Source of the DNA: Varroa destructor
Lineage: Eukaryota > Arthropoda > Arachnida > Mesostigmata > Varroidae
Assembly (NCBI RefSeq): GCF_002443255.2
Contig: NW_019211454.1
Span: 67,409,282-67,473,281, forward strand
Direction of reading: 5' to 3'
DNA length: 64,000 bases
Below the pieces are notes generated by a model, which did no database searches, was not told the DNA's origin, and saw only the letters and a list, made by a program, of their open reading frames with translations. The position numbers and the translations under genes were made by a program. Positions 35,529-46,332 of the stretch are shown here, piece after piece. Each line of letters starts with the position of its first letter. Within the stretch, counting starts at the first letter, position 1.

Positions 35529-36147
35529 GTAAGCAAACAGAAGATCCGTATGACGAACTCGTCAGTATTTCTGAGCAGTTCTTAACCATCTGTAGCTTAA
35601 CTATGACTACTACAGACGGGCTGTAAAGTTCCGCTCGAAACTACACAGCTCAGCGTATCCCCGTGAACTTTGAACACTGCTAACAATTTGTTTACTTTTC
35701 GTGCTTTTCATCGTTATGCCACTTTGCGAAAACGACCCAATCAGCAGTAGCACAAGATAAATAGAAGTCAGCTGTCGTCACTATCTGCCCCTGGCAATAC
35801 GCTATGCACGCTTGCATAGGAACGAATCAGTCAACTACTACCCGATGACGCAATGCTGGCTTCTAGAATTGCGAATGCTGATTCTGTCACTGTCAACTTA
35901 ATGAAGGTGGCAGACGGCAACAATTTCAAATCGACTGCCGTTCGTATCCACAACGATACAGAGATTCAATGATACGGCAACATGTACGCACATGCATAGA
36001 AAGCTGGCTGTGCTACCATGTGCGACAATGAAGAGCATCAGATGAACAGAGCGGACGAAGAAACAGACAGCGTGAGAGGGACGAAAAAAGAGATAGACAG
36101 GGCTATGTCAGGATACTACTAGCATGTAGTAGAATGTAGTTGTTGAA

Positions 36148-36169
36148 GCAGCAGCAGCAGCAGCAGCAG
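36148..36169. repeat. (GCA)7 trinucleotide repeat
   Basis: An uninterrupted CAG-type run of 22 bases with no supported reading frame through it. Confidence 0.95.
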
Positions 36170-36512
36170 TGAACTGTAGCGCAAGACGGGGAATGGCTGT
36201 GGCGCCGCCTTTCGGGGCGGGACACCCGAGTCGGGCGGTTGAGCAGCAGCCCCAGCAAAAAGCAACTTGATGCTTGCTGGCTATGAGCATCTAGTGGTGA
36301 CTAGATGCCATTAGGGAAGAGAACGCCGCCATCGTAGACACTATGGCCAGCCAGTGACGACTACGACACCAGCGACGGTGAGAGAGAAGGGTGAGGAGGT
36401 TGAAGTAAAATGGAAATAAAGAAGAGGTAATATAGCGGTCGTCACTGGCAATACAGATCAGTGACTAGTAGGTACCGTATATGCGCATAGTGCGCTCGCC
36501 CGTCGCTTGCAG

Positions 36513-36839
36513 TGCTCGCGAATGCTCATCGCTCAATTCAAGTCAGCACAAGCAACGAAACTCGTTGAGATAGTGTCCCAAGCAGAAGAACGACAGACGC
36601 AACTGACGGAGCTGCCGATTGGGGGAAACGCAACGCCATCAAGTGAAGCCACGAATATTTCGCCTATCGGATTTGCGTCGAGCATCGTCAACGGCGAAGA
36701 TTGGCCTACCGGGTGGTCGCGAGAGCCAGCTCGCGAAAGGCACAGGGATACGCAGAGAAAGAGAACGAACGAATGTCAGATGCGTTCGTGCTGCTTCTGC
36801 AGCAACGGCGCAAGTGGCCGCTGCTGCGGGCGAATATGA
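36513..36839 (+). CDS. weak candidate exon or ORF
   Basis: A fair acceptor (CGCCCGTCGCTTGCAG) ends at 36512, and an in-frame ATG at 36522 begins MLIAQFKSAQATKLVEIVSQ, followed by AEERQTQLTELPIGG. The frame is open for about 108 codons and ends in a Cys-rich tail. The first half looks like a helical, Glu/Gln-rich protein. No donor stands out and the length is chance-level. Confidence 0.18.
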   Translation, partial: CSRMLIAQFKSAQATKLVEIVSQAEERQTQLTELPIGGNATPSSEATNISPIGFASSIVNGEDWPTGWSREPARERHRDTQRKRTNECQMRSCCFCSNGASGRCCGRI

Positions 36840-36959
36840 TTAAGTTTGGGCGGGGTATTGAAGCCGCGATGAGGCTACGAACTCGTATGAGGGTATACGC
36901 AAATGTTGCTGATGTTCGAATGAAAACAGCTGTACCTTACGAGAGGTCTTTCAATTAGG

Positions 36960-37887
36960 AAGAGTGCTGATGAGTTTCTAGATCGGAACAAATGATTAAG
37001 GGAGCAAAAGACGGATAAACGATGAATAGTAGAAATAGTTGAAAATAGAGGTAATTAGCTCAGACATGTAACAGTACCGTTAACAGATCGTAAAGTTTGT
37101 TTGCACTTTAATCAGAGCCGATTTTGGCAGTTACTATTAAGAACAAAACGGCGAAGTCTTTACAAGTACTAAAACATATCTGTGTAAGACAATACTTAGA
37201 ATTATCCAATAATGGTTGATTTTGTTCAAAGCACCAGATGAAGCTTGATAATAGATAGCTGATGGCTGTCTAACTTAAAAGGCGCACCTTGTGTGTCCAG
37301 TAACTACACGCACTGCTCATATTCGAATTTTAAGACATTTCTTCACACAGTTGGGGGTATTAATTTAAGGTATTTACTTGTAGTTCATCCATTGCGCGCC
37401 TGCATAGCCAGGTACTTTGACAAACTAATCCTGCATGTGGCCATCTGAATGCGTCTACTTAAAAAAAGCTGAGTCTACTAAGTACGTAGTTGCTCATAGG
37501 TATTTGAAGACGATTTGTGCAGTAACAATAACACAGCTTCTAACTACTCGTTTTGCATAAATCACGGCTGCTCGAATAGAATTTCTGCCATAAAAAATTC
37601 CCTGCTTTTACTATTTCCACTCGTTTCTATGTTAAAATATAGGTACCTTCACAGACCTCGCGTGATGACCGTATGTTCGAATTATAAAATGATATGACAT
37701 ATGGCATACGACTCAAAAATTATCTAGACAATCAGAAAGGTCGTTTGGAGTGTTTGTTTGGTGGGCACCGGAATTACTACCAGGTTAAATGGAAACAATA
37801 CGAATAGAAACCATAGTGACGCTTCACGTGTTGCCATGTGTAGCAGCTTAGCACAGAGCATGCCAGGTTGAGTGGGCTTAGATAAGT
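36960..37887. other. AT-rich, no supported gene
   Basis: No frame above 60 codons. It abuts the tRNA-like insertion described next. Confidence 0.5.
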
Positions 37888-38024
37888 ACTTACTTATCTC
37901 GAAGGCGGTCCTCGCATATGTTCCGAACCCAGCTCGAACCCGGATTACCTCACGAGCCGTCCCTTTGTGTAGTCGGCAAACGCGGTGACTGCTACAATCA
38001 TAGCTATACTCAACGACTTACTTA
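37888..38024 (-). mobile_element. tRNA-like SINE-type insertion with 9-bp direct repeats
   Basis: Read on the - strand, the interval contains a degenerate A-box-like stretch (TATAGCTATGATTGTAGCAG), then GTCACCGCGTTTGCCGAC, and a B-box-like GGGTTCGAGCTGGG about 45 bp later. This is the spacing of a tRNA internal promoter. The segment of about 119 bp is bounded by exact direct repeats of ACTTACTTA (37888-37896 and 38016-38024), as a target-site duplication would be. It does not fold as a clean functional tRNA, because the last B-box bases are off. There is no A-tail or LINE-like tail. A SINE head, or an old tRNA-related pseudogene, fits best. Confidence 0.45.
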
Positions 38025-38047
38025 CTAATTTTTTTCTAATGGAAAAT

Positions 38048-38073
38048 AAATGTTTGTTTAATTAATAAACATT
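38048..38073. repeat. AT-rich inverted repeat
   Basis: AAATGTTT and AAACATTT arms flank a TTAATTAAT core, forming an imperfect palindrome. An extra AATAAACATTTTT copy follows at about 38084. It lies just beyond the SINE-like insertion and may be a fold-back relic. Confidence 0.6.
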
Positions 38074-39495
38074 TAGTTTATTCTAATAAACATTTTTGCT
38101 GTCTCAAGTTGAACGGGAAGGCGCCTCTATTGGTTTGAAGCGAACTCGTATCGACTGCTACAACGACATCATGCTAACAAATTTTAGCTATGCACACGTA
38201 CCTTACAGGGTAGTGCATGAACTTGATGAACTCTTGTGAATAGGGATCTTCAAATACTGAAATAAGTAATAAAGGTTCAAGTCATCGAATCGTAAGGCAG
38301 AAACTGATTTACTTAAGGTAGAAACTGAATTGGGTTTTAGGAATGAAGTTTCTGGGTAGAAGGGTTAGTGAACTTTTGAGCAAGAAAGCTCTTGCTCTTC
38401 GATTTAAGAGGTATCGTTTGAAGAGGTCGTTTTATAGGATGCTGACAAATAACCTTAAAATAACTGGGCGGTGTTTAACTTGTGGCGTGGACTGCATATT
38501 GGATGGATATGAATAACGTTGCCACCACGTATTACGTATAGTTTTCACTCACGCAGATTATAGATTAATTAGGGTTATCTACCGTTAGTAAAAAACGAAA
38601 TCCTAATAATAACCCGTCACGTACCAACGAGCTGATATCATGCGTGACGATCCTTTACGCTGGTTACCGAAAATACGATACTGCGCTAGATTTTCATCAC
38701 CAGTTCCTGGTGCTATGACCACTGGCCAGCGCATCTTGCGCAGAAGTAACGTAAAAGCCTGTATCGTATATTTGCATTTACGTAGAGGATGACAAAGAAG
38801 AAATAATGTTGAAAAAATCCCACGTACTGCTAGATAAATCGTGACAAATACTGCTATGGGAGATATAAGAACTGTTCTCGTAGCTCATATAGTGAATGAG
38901 CTTTCTATATGTTTTCCTTACAATCTTTCTTTCCTTTTCTTTTCCGCTTTGCTGAATACATTTGGAAGCCGTTGGTTAGATCCCGTATCTATCACCTGAA
39001 GCTGAGACACTTTACATGCTCTGTTGTGAGTCTATTATTTTCACAGAAGGTCGTTAAAATCGTTTCGGGGTCTCCTGCGAGAGTTGGTATTTGGCTTCAG
39101 TGGCTGCAGCGGCAAAAACACAAGTGGTCTTTTCGGATGGCTGGATTGCGTAAAGCTACCCGTTGTACGACACAACTGCACGCGGGTAACAGTTGCCAGT
39201 TATTGTTAGAGATCCGTAGCTTTCCCTGTCAAATCCTGAGCTAGCGACGAGCTGAACGAAAATCATGCGTGTATGTATATAAACTCGAATGTGTACGACG
39301 TGCCAAATGCAATATACGAAAATTTCTTTCCTTCGACCGCATGGAGCCCGGCTTGTTCGACATAAATATATCTATTCTGTCTGTGTTACGGAACGTCGTG
39401 CGGAGAGCGTCACTGGCGAGGCAGCATTCTTTCATGCCGGCCAGGTTCGTCACCTGGCGATGACTTGGCAATAAATTACAATAACTACCATTTAG
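38074..39495. other. no supported gene
   Basis: AT-rich with short frames. A + strand frame at 38909-39244 (111 codons, no ATG) is unremarkable. Confidence 0.45.
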
Positions 39496-39607
39496 GCGAG
39501 GGAATTGCCAGCGAAACTGGCCCACCATCCAACTCATCAGAGAGTCTTCTAAGCCATTTGGTTGAACAATGGGTGAGACGTTGTCTGTTGAACAGAACTA
39601 TTCCAAA
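39496..39607 (+). CDS. candidate internal exon, product unrecognised
   Basis: An acceptor with a good branch-like TAACTAC and ACCATTTAG ends at 39495, and a donor (TTCCAAA|GTATGT) follows 39607. The 112 nt are open in phase 1, reading EGIASETGPPSNSSESLLSH, then LVEQWVRRCLLNRTIP, and exit in phase 2. The second half would make an amphipathic helix. An alternative earlier donor (CAATGG|GTGAGA) lies inside. No family recognised. Confidence 0.28.
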
Positions 39608-40971
39608 GTATGTATTACAGTATGTACCGTTCAAGCAGACCGATTTCTAAAACAGATGAACGTTCATTCGCACAAAACGTTATTCAAAACATATGATCAT
39701 TATCACAGTATTCTTAATGATTGCCTTTATCTCTTGTTAGATGTTAAATAGTTATACTTAGTGTAAAGACAATGTTTCATGATTCTATCCTCGTGATTTG
39801 AATATCTGTTTGGCAGTGTACGTAGATCAAAAGTAAACCATGCATCTACCCTCATTTCACAGCGACACATGATAAAGCTGAAAGTGCGGCTTAGAAGTAC
39901 AACGCAGTTCGCTTGATAAAAGAAACACACCACTCAACCGTTATCCTTAGAGCCTTTTCTTAACATTACATTACGTTGACGCCTCTTGTGCTTGTCAGAG
40001 CTAATAGATACTCTAAGTATTCTCCCGACTACTTATGTATGACTTTGTTTGTTAACACATTGCTTTATTTCAGTGTCGTACGTATTTGCAGGCGTCGACT
40101 ACCCTAATGCCTTCCACTAGCTTCCAACTGGATTCCAGTTTTGTCCTGGTTCTCCCCCAGTTTCGTTTACAGTTGCACTTCATAGCACAACCCATCCGTC
40201 CATTCTTTCAGACCACTGCTATGGCCATCCAACCAGTATTTCTTGTTCAAGTTGCGTAAAGCTTCCTCCTTTTTTTTACGAGTATGATACAACGACCGTG
40301 GCTGGATTTTCACCACCGCTACCAGTCGCCATCCAGGGCATCTTACGTCTCCAGCCGCAAGCCGGGGGACTGAACATCGAGACGGCCACCGAAAGCCCAT
40401 AGGATCCATGGGAGCGACTGATGAAAACCTGAGCGGCCAGCAAGAGCAGTCGAGGCAGCAGCAGTAGCTCATCGCTGTCCCTTTCCCACGTACGCTCACT
40501 GTTGTCGGCCATGCGGCTCTCCGTTCGCTACCATCGTCGCTGCTTTCGGTAGTGAATCAAGGAGGCTAGCTAGCTCATTCGCTTGCTCCCCTGTTTGCCG
40601 TCTCTAGACGGACGGGTGTGTGTCATGCGCTGATACATTGGAGTGATAAGTTACGAGCGCGCGGAGCTCCTGTTCCAAGGCAGCGTCCTTTCGCCCCCTT
40701 GATCCCCCCGTCCCTGGCTCTCCCCTCGCTACCACCGTTTTCCTTTCCTTCTTCTCCCTTGGTCTGGTCGAACCTGGCCGAATCCGTAGCTCCTAGCCCT
40801 GTTCTTACAGCTTTCCTCGCTAAAGTTACGCCGCAAGCCCTATCGTCCCCATGCTGCTCTTCTATTCTTCGTTTTGCAGTCGGTCCCTCATGCCTCCCCG
40901 CTCAATACCATTTCTTAGGTTCTTCCGATAGCTGTCTCTCTTCCCAGCCCATCTTTTTCTGCTCCGCTCAG

Positions 40972-41261
40972 CTCTAGTCCCAGTGTCGCGTCCCGCTGCT
41001 CCTTCTTTCGTCCATCGGTCGCCCCTTCAATTCCTCACTTCTGACGACGACGCGTCCTTCTCCGATGTCCTCTCGACCGGCCAAAGGCCGGGGAGTCCTG
41101 GACTGGACCGCGTCGCCACTTCCAAAGCCATTCTCACAGATACTATGAACCGCTATGACCAGTGCTACTGGCCATTCGTCCGCATTACAGCATATACTCA
41201 AATACACACACAAACAGAAATGCACAGGCACACACACTCAGTGGTCAGCAGTGACAGCTAG
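40972..41261 (+). CDS. candidate terminal exon, Ser/Asp-rich
   Basis: A strong acceptor (CTTTTTCTGCTCCGCTCAG) ends at 40971. Phase 1 entry gives about 96 codons to a TAG: FVHRSPLQFLTSDDDASFSD, then VLSTGQRPGSPGLDRVATS and MNRYDQCYWPFVRITAY. The central part has the phosphosite-like SDDDASFSD and SPGLDR motifs of disordered regulatory regions. The last 25 codons come from a CA-rich simple sequence and may lie outside the true exon. Length is chance-level and no family is recognised. Confidence 0.25.
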
Positions 41262-43369
41262 TTGGCAGCCACAACGGCAGTCGCAAGGACTACGCAAAGG
41301 GAGGCAAATGGGAATTCTCAGGAAGAGCAGCATTCAGCGTTCCTTATATGCGAACAGTAGACACCAGTGCGCGACAATATAGGGGCACAAGACTGGCAGT
41401 TTTTCTAGCTGCCACTCTACGTAAAGCGGGGACTGAAGAAAACGGACGTTCGTGGTGGGTGCACCCACTAACAATCTTTTTCTCTCTCTACTTCTCTCTG
41501 ATTTTTGCGTTCCTTTTCGTTCTTTTTTTCAGGTTCTCTCGTGTTCGTCTCTTTCTCTCTATTTATCTTCCTTTTTTTGTCCCTTTTGAAGCCTCAGGTG
41601 GCCTGAGATAGTAGCCTTAGGCGTTAGCAGCGCTGCATCCGGTCCAAAGGCGGTAGCAGCAGTAAGAACGATGGACGAGTAAGCAGTGGACGAATCTAAA
41701 CACACCTGAACAACGCGTTGTTCAGGAAGCCGTCGCCAGGCGAAAAAGGACGCTGACTGATTGACTGACATGTTACCTGCCTCTTTCCTACTTACCCAAC
41801 AGCCAGTTAGCCAAGCAGGGATGACCCCGGTGGTAGTAGCCTGCCTGCCCGCTCGCCTCTTCCTTTAGCCGTTGAGGAGCAACCTTGTCCCAAACTTCTG
41901 GTTCAGTTAGTCCAAATTCCTTACCGTTAGTTGTCCTTTCTCTGTTCTTCCGACACTTCGAACACCTCCGGCTAGAGAAAACCAGAGCGGGAAGGGATAG
42001 CTAAATCCAACGGCGGTAGTGGCGCCAGCAGCTTTTCCGTCAAGTGTCAGAGTCTGTGACATCCACTTCGAACGGAAAGCGTCGAGATGAGATGTGACAC
42101 GTCTGGCGACCAACCACTAACCTACGGGAGACTGGTTGATGCAGCAAAGTCCTAGTGGCTTTAGTTGAAGTCGCCGGAGCATGGAGCATCTCTCAAGGAG
42201 CAAAAAGCTGAAAGAGAAATTGATAGAATGACCAAGTAAGCAAGCAGAAAGGGCTCTCAGAGACAAGCGACTGCCGCTGCTTAACTTCCGTAACTGAAGA
42301 TGCACTCGAACCGATAGAAAAAGAAATCAGAGCTACTTAATGATAAGTGAAGTGAACGAAGATGGCCTGATGGCCAACAGTCGTAGCTTCTGCCATGGAA
42401 TGTATAGCTAATGAGTGAGAAATTGTAGAGAGAGTAGCTTCCGTTTTCTTCTTCTTTAGCCTGCAACGTCTAGAACGGGGTACGGGCGGCAAATCATATG
42501 TCATCACCTCAAAGATGTAAGGACTGATGCTTACTGAAATGCATGTTGTGAAAAACAATGAAAACTACTTTTACTTTACGTGTTTATTTTTTTTTCATTT
42601 TTCGTTATTTCGTTACTACTATTTTTACTTTTTTTCTTTTTTATTTATACACTACTGTTTTCGTTTTCATGACGTGTCTCCACGAAAGAATTTTGAATCA
42701 GGTCAATTCGGTTAACTAAAGCTTCTTTGTACCTCTATAAACTATTTTCAATCAGCTTCTATACAACTTGAATAACTATCATATATAAACATCGAATGTG
42801 CGTTCTAATCTTTTTCTTTTATATCTATCTTATCTTCTTTTCTTCTTTCACCTATCAAAACATGCATTTATGTTTATACAATATCCTCTGATCAGTATTC
42901 CTTGTGTTGATACACGACTTCTTCGTGTACCGAGTATGTTTGGGCGCGCTTACTTGAAGGCAGGGACGACTCTAAGCTGTAGTCTTCGTGGCTAGCTTTC
43001 TTCAGCAATACCGCGCACGCTTGGCTCTGCTTGAGTCTGCCTGCCTTGTTTTCATGTCGGTCTGTCTGCTGCTTTGATGGAAGCCTGTCAGAGCGGAGTG
43101 ACGACTCCCTTGCGCCCCTCGTGTGCGTCCACTCTGCCTAGGCCGCTCCTCACTGGCCCGTTACTTGCCGGGCCACTGCACAAGCGAACTTTTCCCGTGC
43201 CTTGGCTTGCGCGTTGCCGTCCCTGTTTCGCCGAAGCTACTACACCCTGGCTAGCGAGGGAAGCCCATCTGTACTCTTCCCTGGCCCGCCCGCTTCGATG
43301 CCACCCATCGCTTCTGCCAAGACATCATTCGCTATCCTTCTCTCTCCTCTCTCTCATACTGCACTGGCT

Positions 43370-43370
<1 letters not shown>
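41262..43370. other. no supported gene; pyrimidine-rich tracts
   Basis: Long T/C-rich stretches on the + strand at 41480-41580 and 42570-42660 give Phe/Leu-rich open frames that I regard as low-complexity artefacts. No splice-bounded exon was found. Confidence 0.45.
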
Positions 43371-43404
<34 letters not shown>

Positions 43405-43408
43405 TTTT
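43371..43408. repeat. (CT)13 followed by T13
   Basis: A perfect CT run merges into a 13-T run. It is a polypyrimidine tract of microsatellite type. Confidence 0.95.
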
Positions 43409-44043
43409 GTTCTCAGCGCTCTTCCCTTCGTAGCCGACTGGTCGCTGAATCTACGAGTCAGCAGAAGAGTAAACTGCATTGTACGTAGAAACCCTCCCGA
43501 AATAGAAGGAAAATATTGCTCGAAAACTTTTTGCCCTCGCTGACTCTGCTGTGAGCTAGTAAATAAACTTTTGCGAATAAAACAATTATCTGTTGAGCAA
43601 GCGCGAAAGATTAATTTAAAAAAAAAGCTAGCGTTAATCAGTTATACTATAAAAGTAATTTAGTTCTTATCGATCTATGGTTATCGTCGACTTAGTCGGG
43701 CTGCATGTCGTCATCTGTTTCGAATTCGGGATAGGTATCACAATTGAGTTAGTAAAACAAGGAAATAACCAGGTAAATAACTGGATAAATATCCCTTAGT
43801 ATTCATTGTTAGAGTACATGTTTACCTGCTCAACGTAGACGTCATCAGTATGGGCAGTGACACGCTGGAGAACGTGGATTAACTTGTCCTAATAATTGCT
43901 ACGATATTGATGCAATTCGAAAATCTGAGAAATCTTCTTAGAGCCTATTGTAATGTGCTTAATTATCTAGCGGTGGTATACAGATAAAAAATGGAACAGG
44001 TTTAAATCAAGACGACACTTAGTTTTTACCCTGGTTTATTCAG

Positions 44044-44131
44044 GTGCTTTTATGCATATTCTATTTCAATGGTCGTCTGCCTCGTCGCGATTCGCTGTTG
44101 TACGATTTCCTCTGCAGAAAGAAGCACAAAG
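44044..44131 (+). CDS. likely internal coding exon, product unrecognised
   Basis: One of the best spliced exons in the window. The acceptor is excellent (TTTTTACCCTGGTTTATTCAG, ending 44043) and the donor is good (CACAAAG|GTAGGT). The 88 nt are open in phase 0, reading VLLCIFYFNGRLPRRDSLLY, then DFLCRKKHK, and exit in phase 1. The layout (a short hydrophobic stretch, then NGRLPRRDS and a basic RKKHK) could be the end of a membrane segment and its flank, but no family is recognised. Its exit phase fits entry into the long exon at 46333, the basis for joining the two in one gene. An in-frame upstream partner was not found. Confidence 0.45.
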
Positions 44132-44758
44132 GTAGGTCAACAATGACCCGATCTGTGCACCTTTACGTTCGACTCGTTCCACTCCTGATGAATTCGGCTC
44201 CATCCCACAACCGGCAAACGACCAAAAGTCTGCCGGTTCGGTGTGCTCCTTTACCTAGTTAGCTGAGTGTAACGCGACACGCCATTTCTGCTGCTGTTGA
44301 TGAAAAGTAAGGAAAATGTGTACCATAGTGCCTGTAGTTGTTGCAATGACAGCAGCAGCTACGGCAACAGTGAAAATGCTGCTGAGAGGCGCAGCAGCTG
44401 GATAGCCAGCCAGCAGCAGCGGCCGAGCCACACAGGCGATTGACGAGGCCTGCCAACGCTGAGTGACAACTCCTGCGGGAGTCCCCTTCGCTGCTGCTAC
44501 TGCTGCGGGTGTTGTTCCCTTCTGTCGCCGTTCCTCCCCCCATCCCCAGTCCTCCCACATGTCCAAGTTGTTCTTCCCCGAACACCAAGCAGCCGCCACC
44601 CCTTGTCCCTAGAGCCGCTGTTTGCCTTTCGCTTCTCACCACCCCCAGGGACGTTTTTTAGCCTATCGGAGACCCGGCCTGTTGGGGCACTACCGGGTAG
44701 GCTGGGAAGGGGGCAAAGTTAGGGAAATACCCGATACAGAGTTTTGATGTATGGCTCT

Positions 44759-44770
44759 CTGTCATGACAG
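44759..44770. promoter_or_regulatory. palindrome CTGTCATGACAG, copy 1
   Basis: A perfect 12-bp palindrome containing inverted TGTCA half-sites, as bound by some TALE-class homeodomain proteins. An identical copy occurs 289 bp downstream. A regulatory role is inferred only from the repetition. Confidence 0.3.
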
Positions 44771-45047
44771 GCAGGCTCCCTTCCATCTCGGGGCCCGCCG
44801 AATCAGCGGACCTCGCCAGGGCCTAGCACGAACAGGGAGCTGCCTAATGGCAGTGCGCCGATTCTGCGCCGCTGCTTTAGCGGACTTCGTTCGTGCTGCC
44901 CCCCGCCCCACTCCCCATACTCTCAAAGACCCACAGGCGAGCGCCACCGCCGCGGCCCCCTGGCTCAGCGCCCGTCCCGTTCAACGTCCGTCATATAATC
45001 ACAAGCGAGCGATACACACGAGGCTCTCGCCTTTGAGGTACGGATGT

Positions 45048-45059
45048 CTGTCATGACAG
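45048..45059. promoter_or_regulatory. palindrome CTGTCATGACAG, copy 2
   Basis: Identical to the palindrome at 44759. The flanking bases also resemble the first copy (CTCTGTCATGACAGGC against GTCTGTCATGACAGCG). Confidence 0.3.
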
Positions 45060-46332
45060 CGCCGCTTGATGGGGGAAAGGGTCGGCCATCGCTGTCCGCT
45101 AACCCTAGCGGGCTATTCGCCATAACAAACACGGCGCGCAGGCAGCACTTAATGGCACTGAGCTGGGCCGGCCCGCTGTTTCAGCCAGGACGACCCTCTC
45201 CCACGGCGAGGGTCGACAGAGGAGAGGCGCTGTTGACAGCCGGAGCAACGTTGGATGGATCAGAGTGGACCGCTCAGAAGAGCACAACATATCGCCGAGT
45301 AGAGTCAGCGGCCAAGAGGGAGTAGTAGCCGCACATGTTGACTTGTCCCCATGTTGTCAATTGTGACGGCGGGGCAGTAGTCGAAGGCATAACAGTAGGA
45401 GTGAACTGCAGCAGCCCTAATCGAACCAGCAATACGCGTGTCGCATATAACACACGCTCGTTGTTTAAGTGCAAACTGCGATTGCGCGGGTTAAGTGCTA
45501 TTACGACCACTGGCTACTACCTATAAGACTTCTGCAATTGGATCGTACCCATAAAATAATAACAAAGTATTATTAAATTGTAACCTTGCATTGCTACACT
45601 AACGGTACAGCCTGTCTTACGGCGATCATGCAATATCACGGTACTGCTATTCGTAATTAAATAAAGAAATAGTAGATAATTCGAATATCGACGCATCGTG
45701 TGAATTGCATCACCACGAAAGGAAAAGTGAACTTGTGAGAACTCGTGCCCTCTGGATTATACAACAACTGATTCATCACCAACTGCGACTCTGTACTTAA
45801 CTACTTGTTTGCTCATCGACTGGAAAGTTTAGCCGACCTTCAACTACGTCGACAGGAAGGAAACGTAAATAGTTATTTAGAAGGAGTGGGGGCACAACGA
45901 TAAGCTTGTGCCGCAGCAATACAGTAGAGGGAAGTTGTGTTCCGACCAAAAGAAGATTCAACATATTAGCAGCGTTACCAACAGCCTGGGTTTGTGAATT
46001 ACTGGGTGTATGTGTGTGTGTCGATTCTCTATTCGATTATTATCTACCTCTGCCAGTGCGTGAGTGCGTGTGGTGGTCGTTTGTTACCAGCTTTGTCGTA
46101 CTTCGTTCGATTATTATTATTATTAACTATTGTCTACGACTGCTACTTATCATTTCGAATTGTTGGCGTTGCTCAATAATTCGTCGTTTCGTCGTGCTAC
46201 TGGCAACCATCGCTGAATTCAATGTACCGCTACTCCGAGTGTCAGAGGCGGGAATCATCTACAAGAGTTGACGGGCCTGAATTTATTCTACTTTGTCTCC
46301 TCATTTGCTGTCTGGTTGAGTGACTGACTGAG

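Larger units (their letters stand above)
44132..46332. other. GC-rich probable intron or promoter-like DNA
   Basis: If the exon model is right this is an intron of 2.2 kb. It is GC-rich, with CpG-containing stretches at 44,400-45,300, and carries two copies of the palindrome CTGTCATGACAG. Several ATG-started frames of 90-101 codons (44751-45056, 45044-45325) are open here but lack splice support. From 45540 to 46270 it is AT-rich, with an ATT triplet run at about 46110-46128. Confidence 0.4.

Noticed and set aside
42570..42660. Phe/Tyr-rich open frame in T-rich DNA
   Set aside because: A pure product of poly-T composition.
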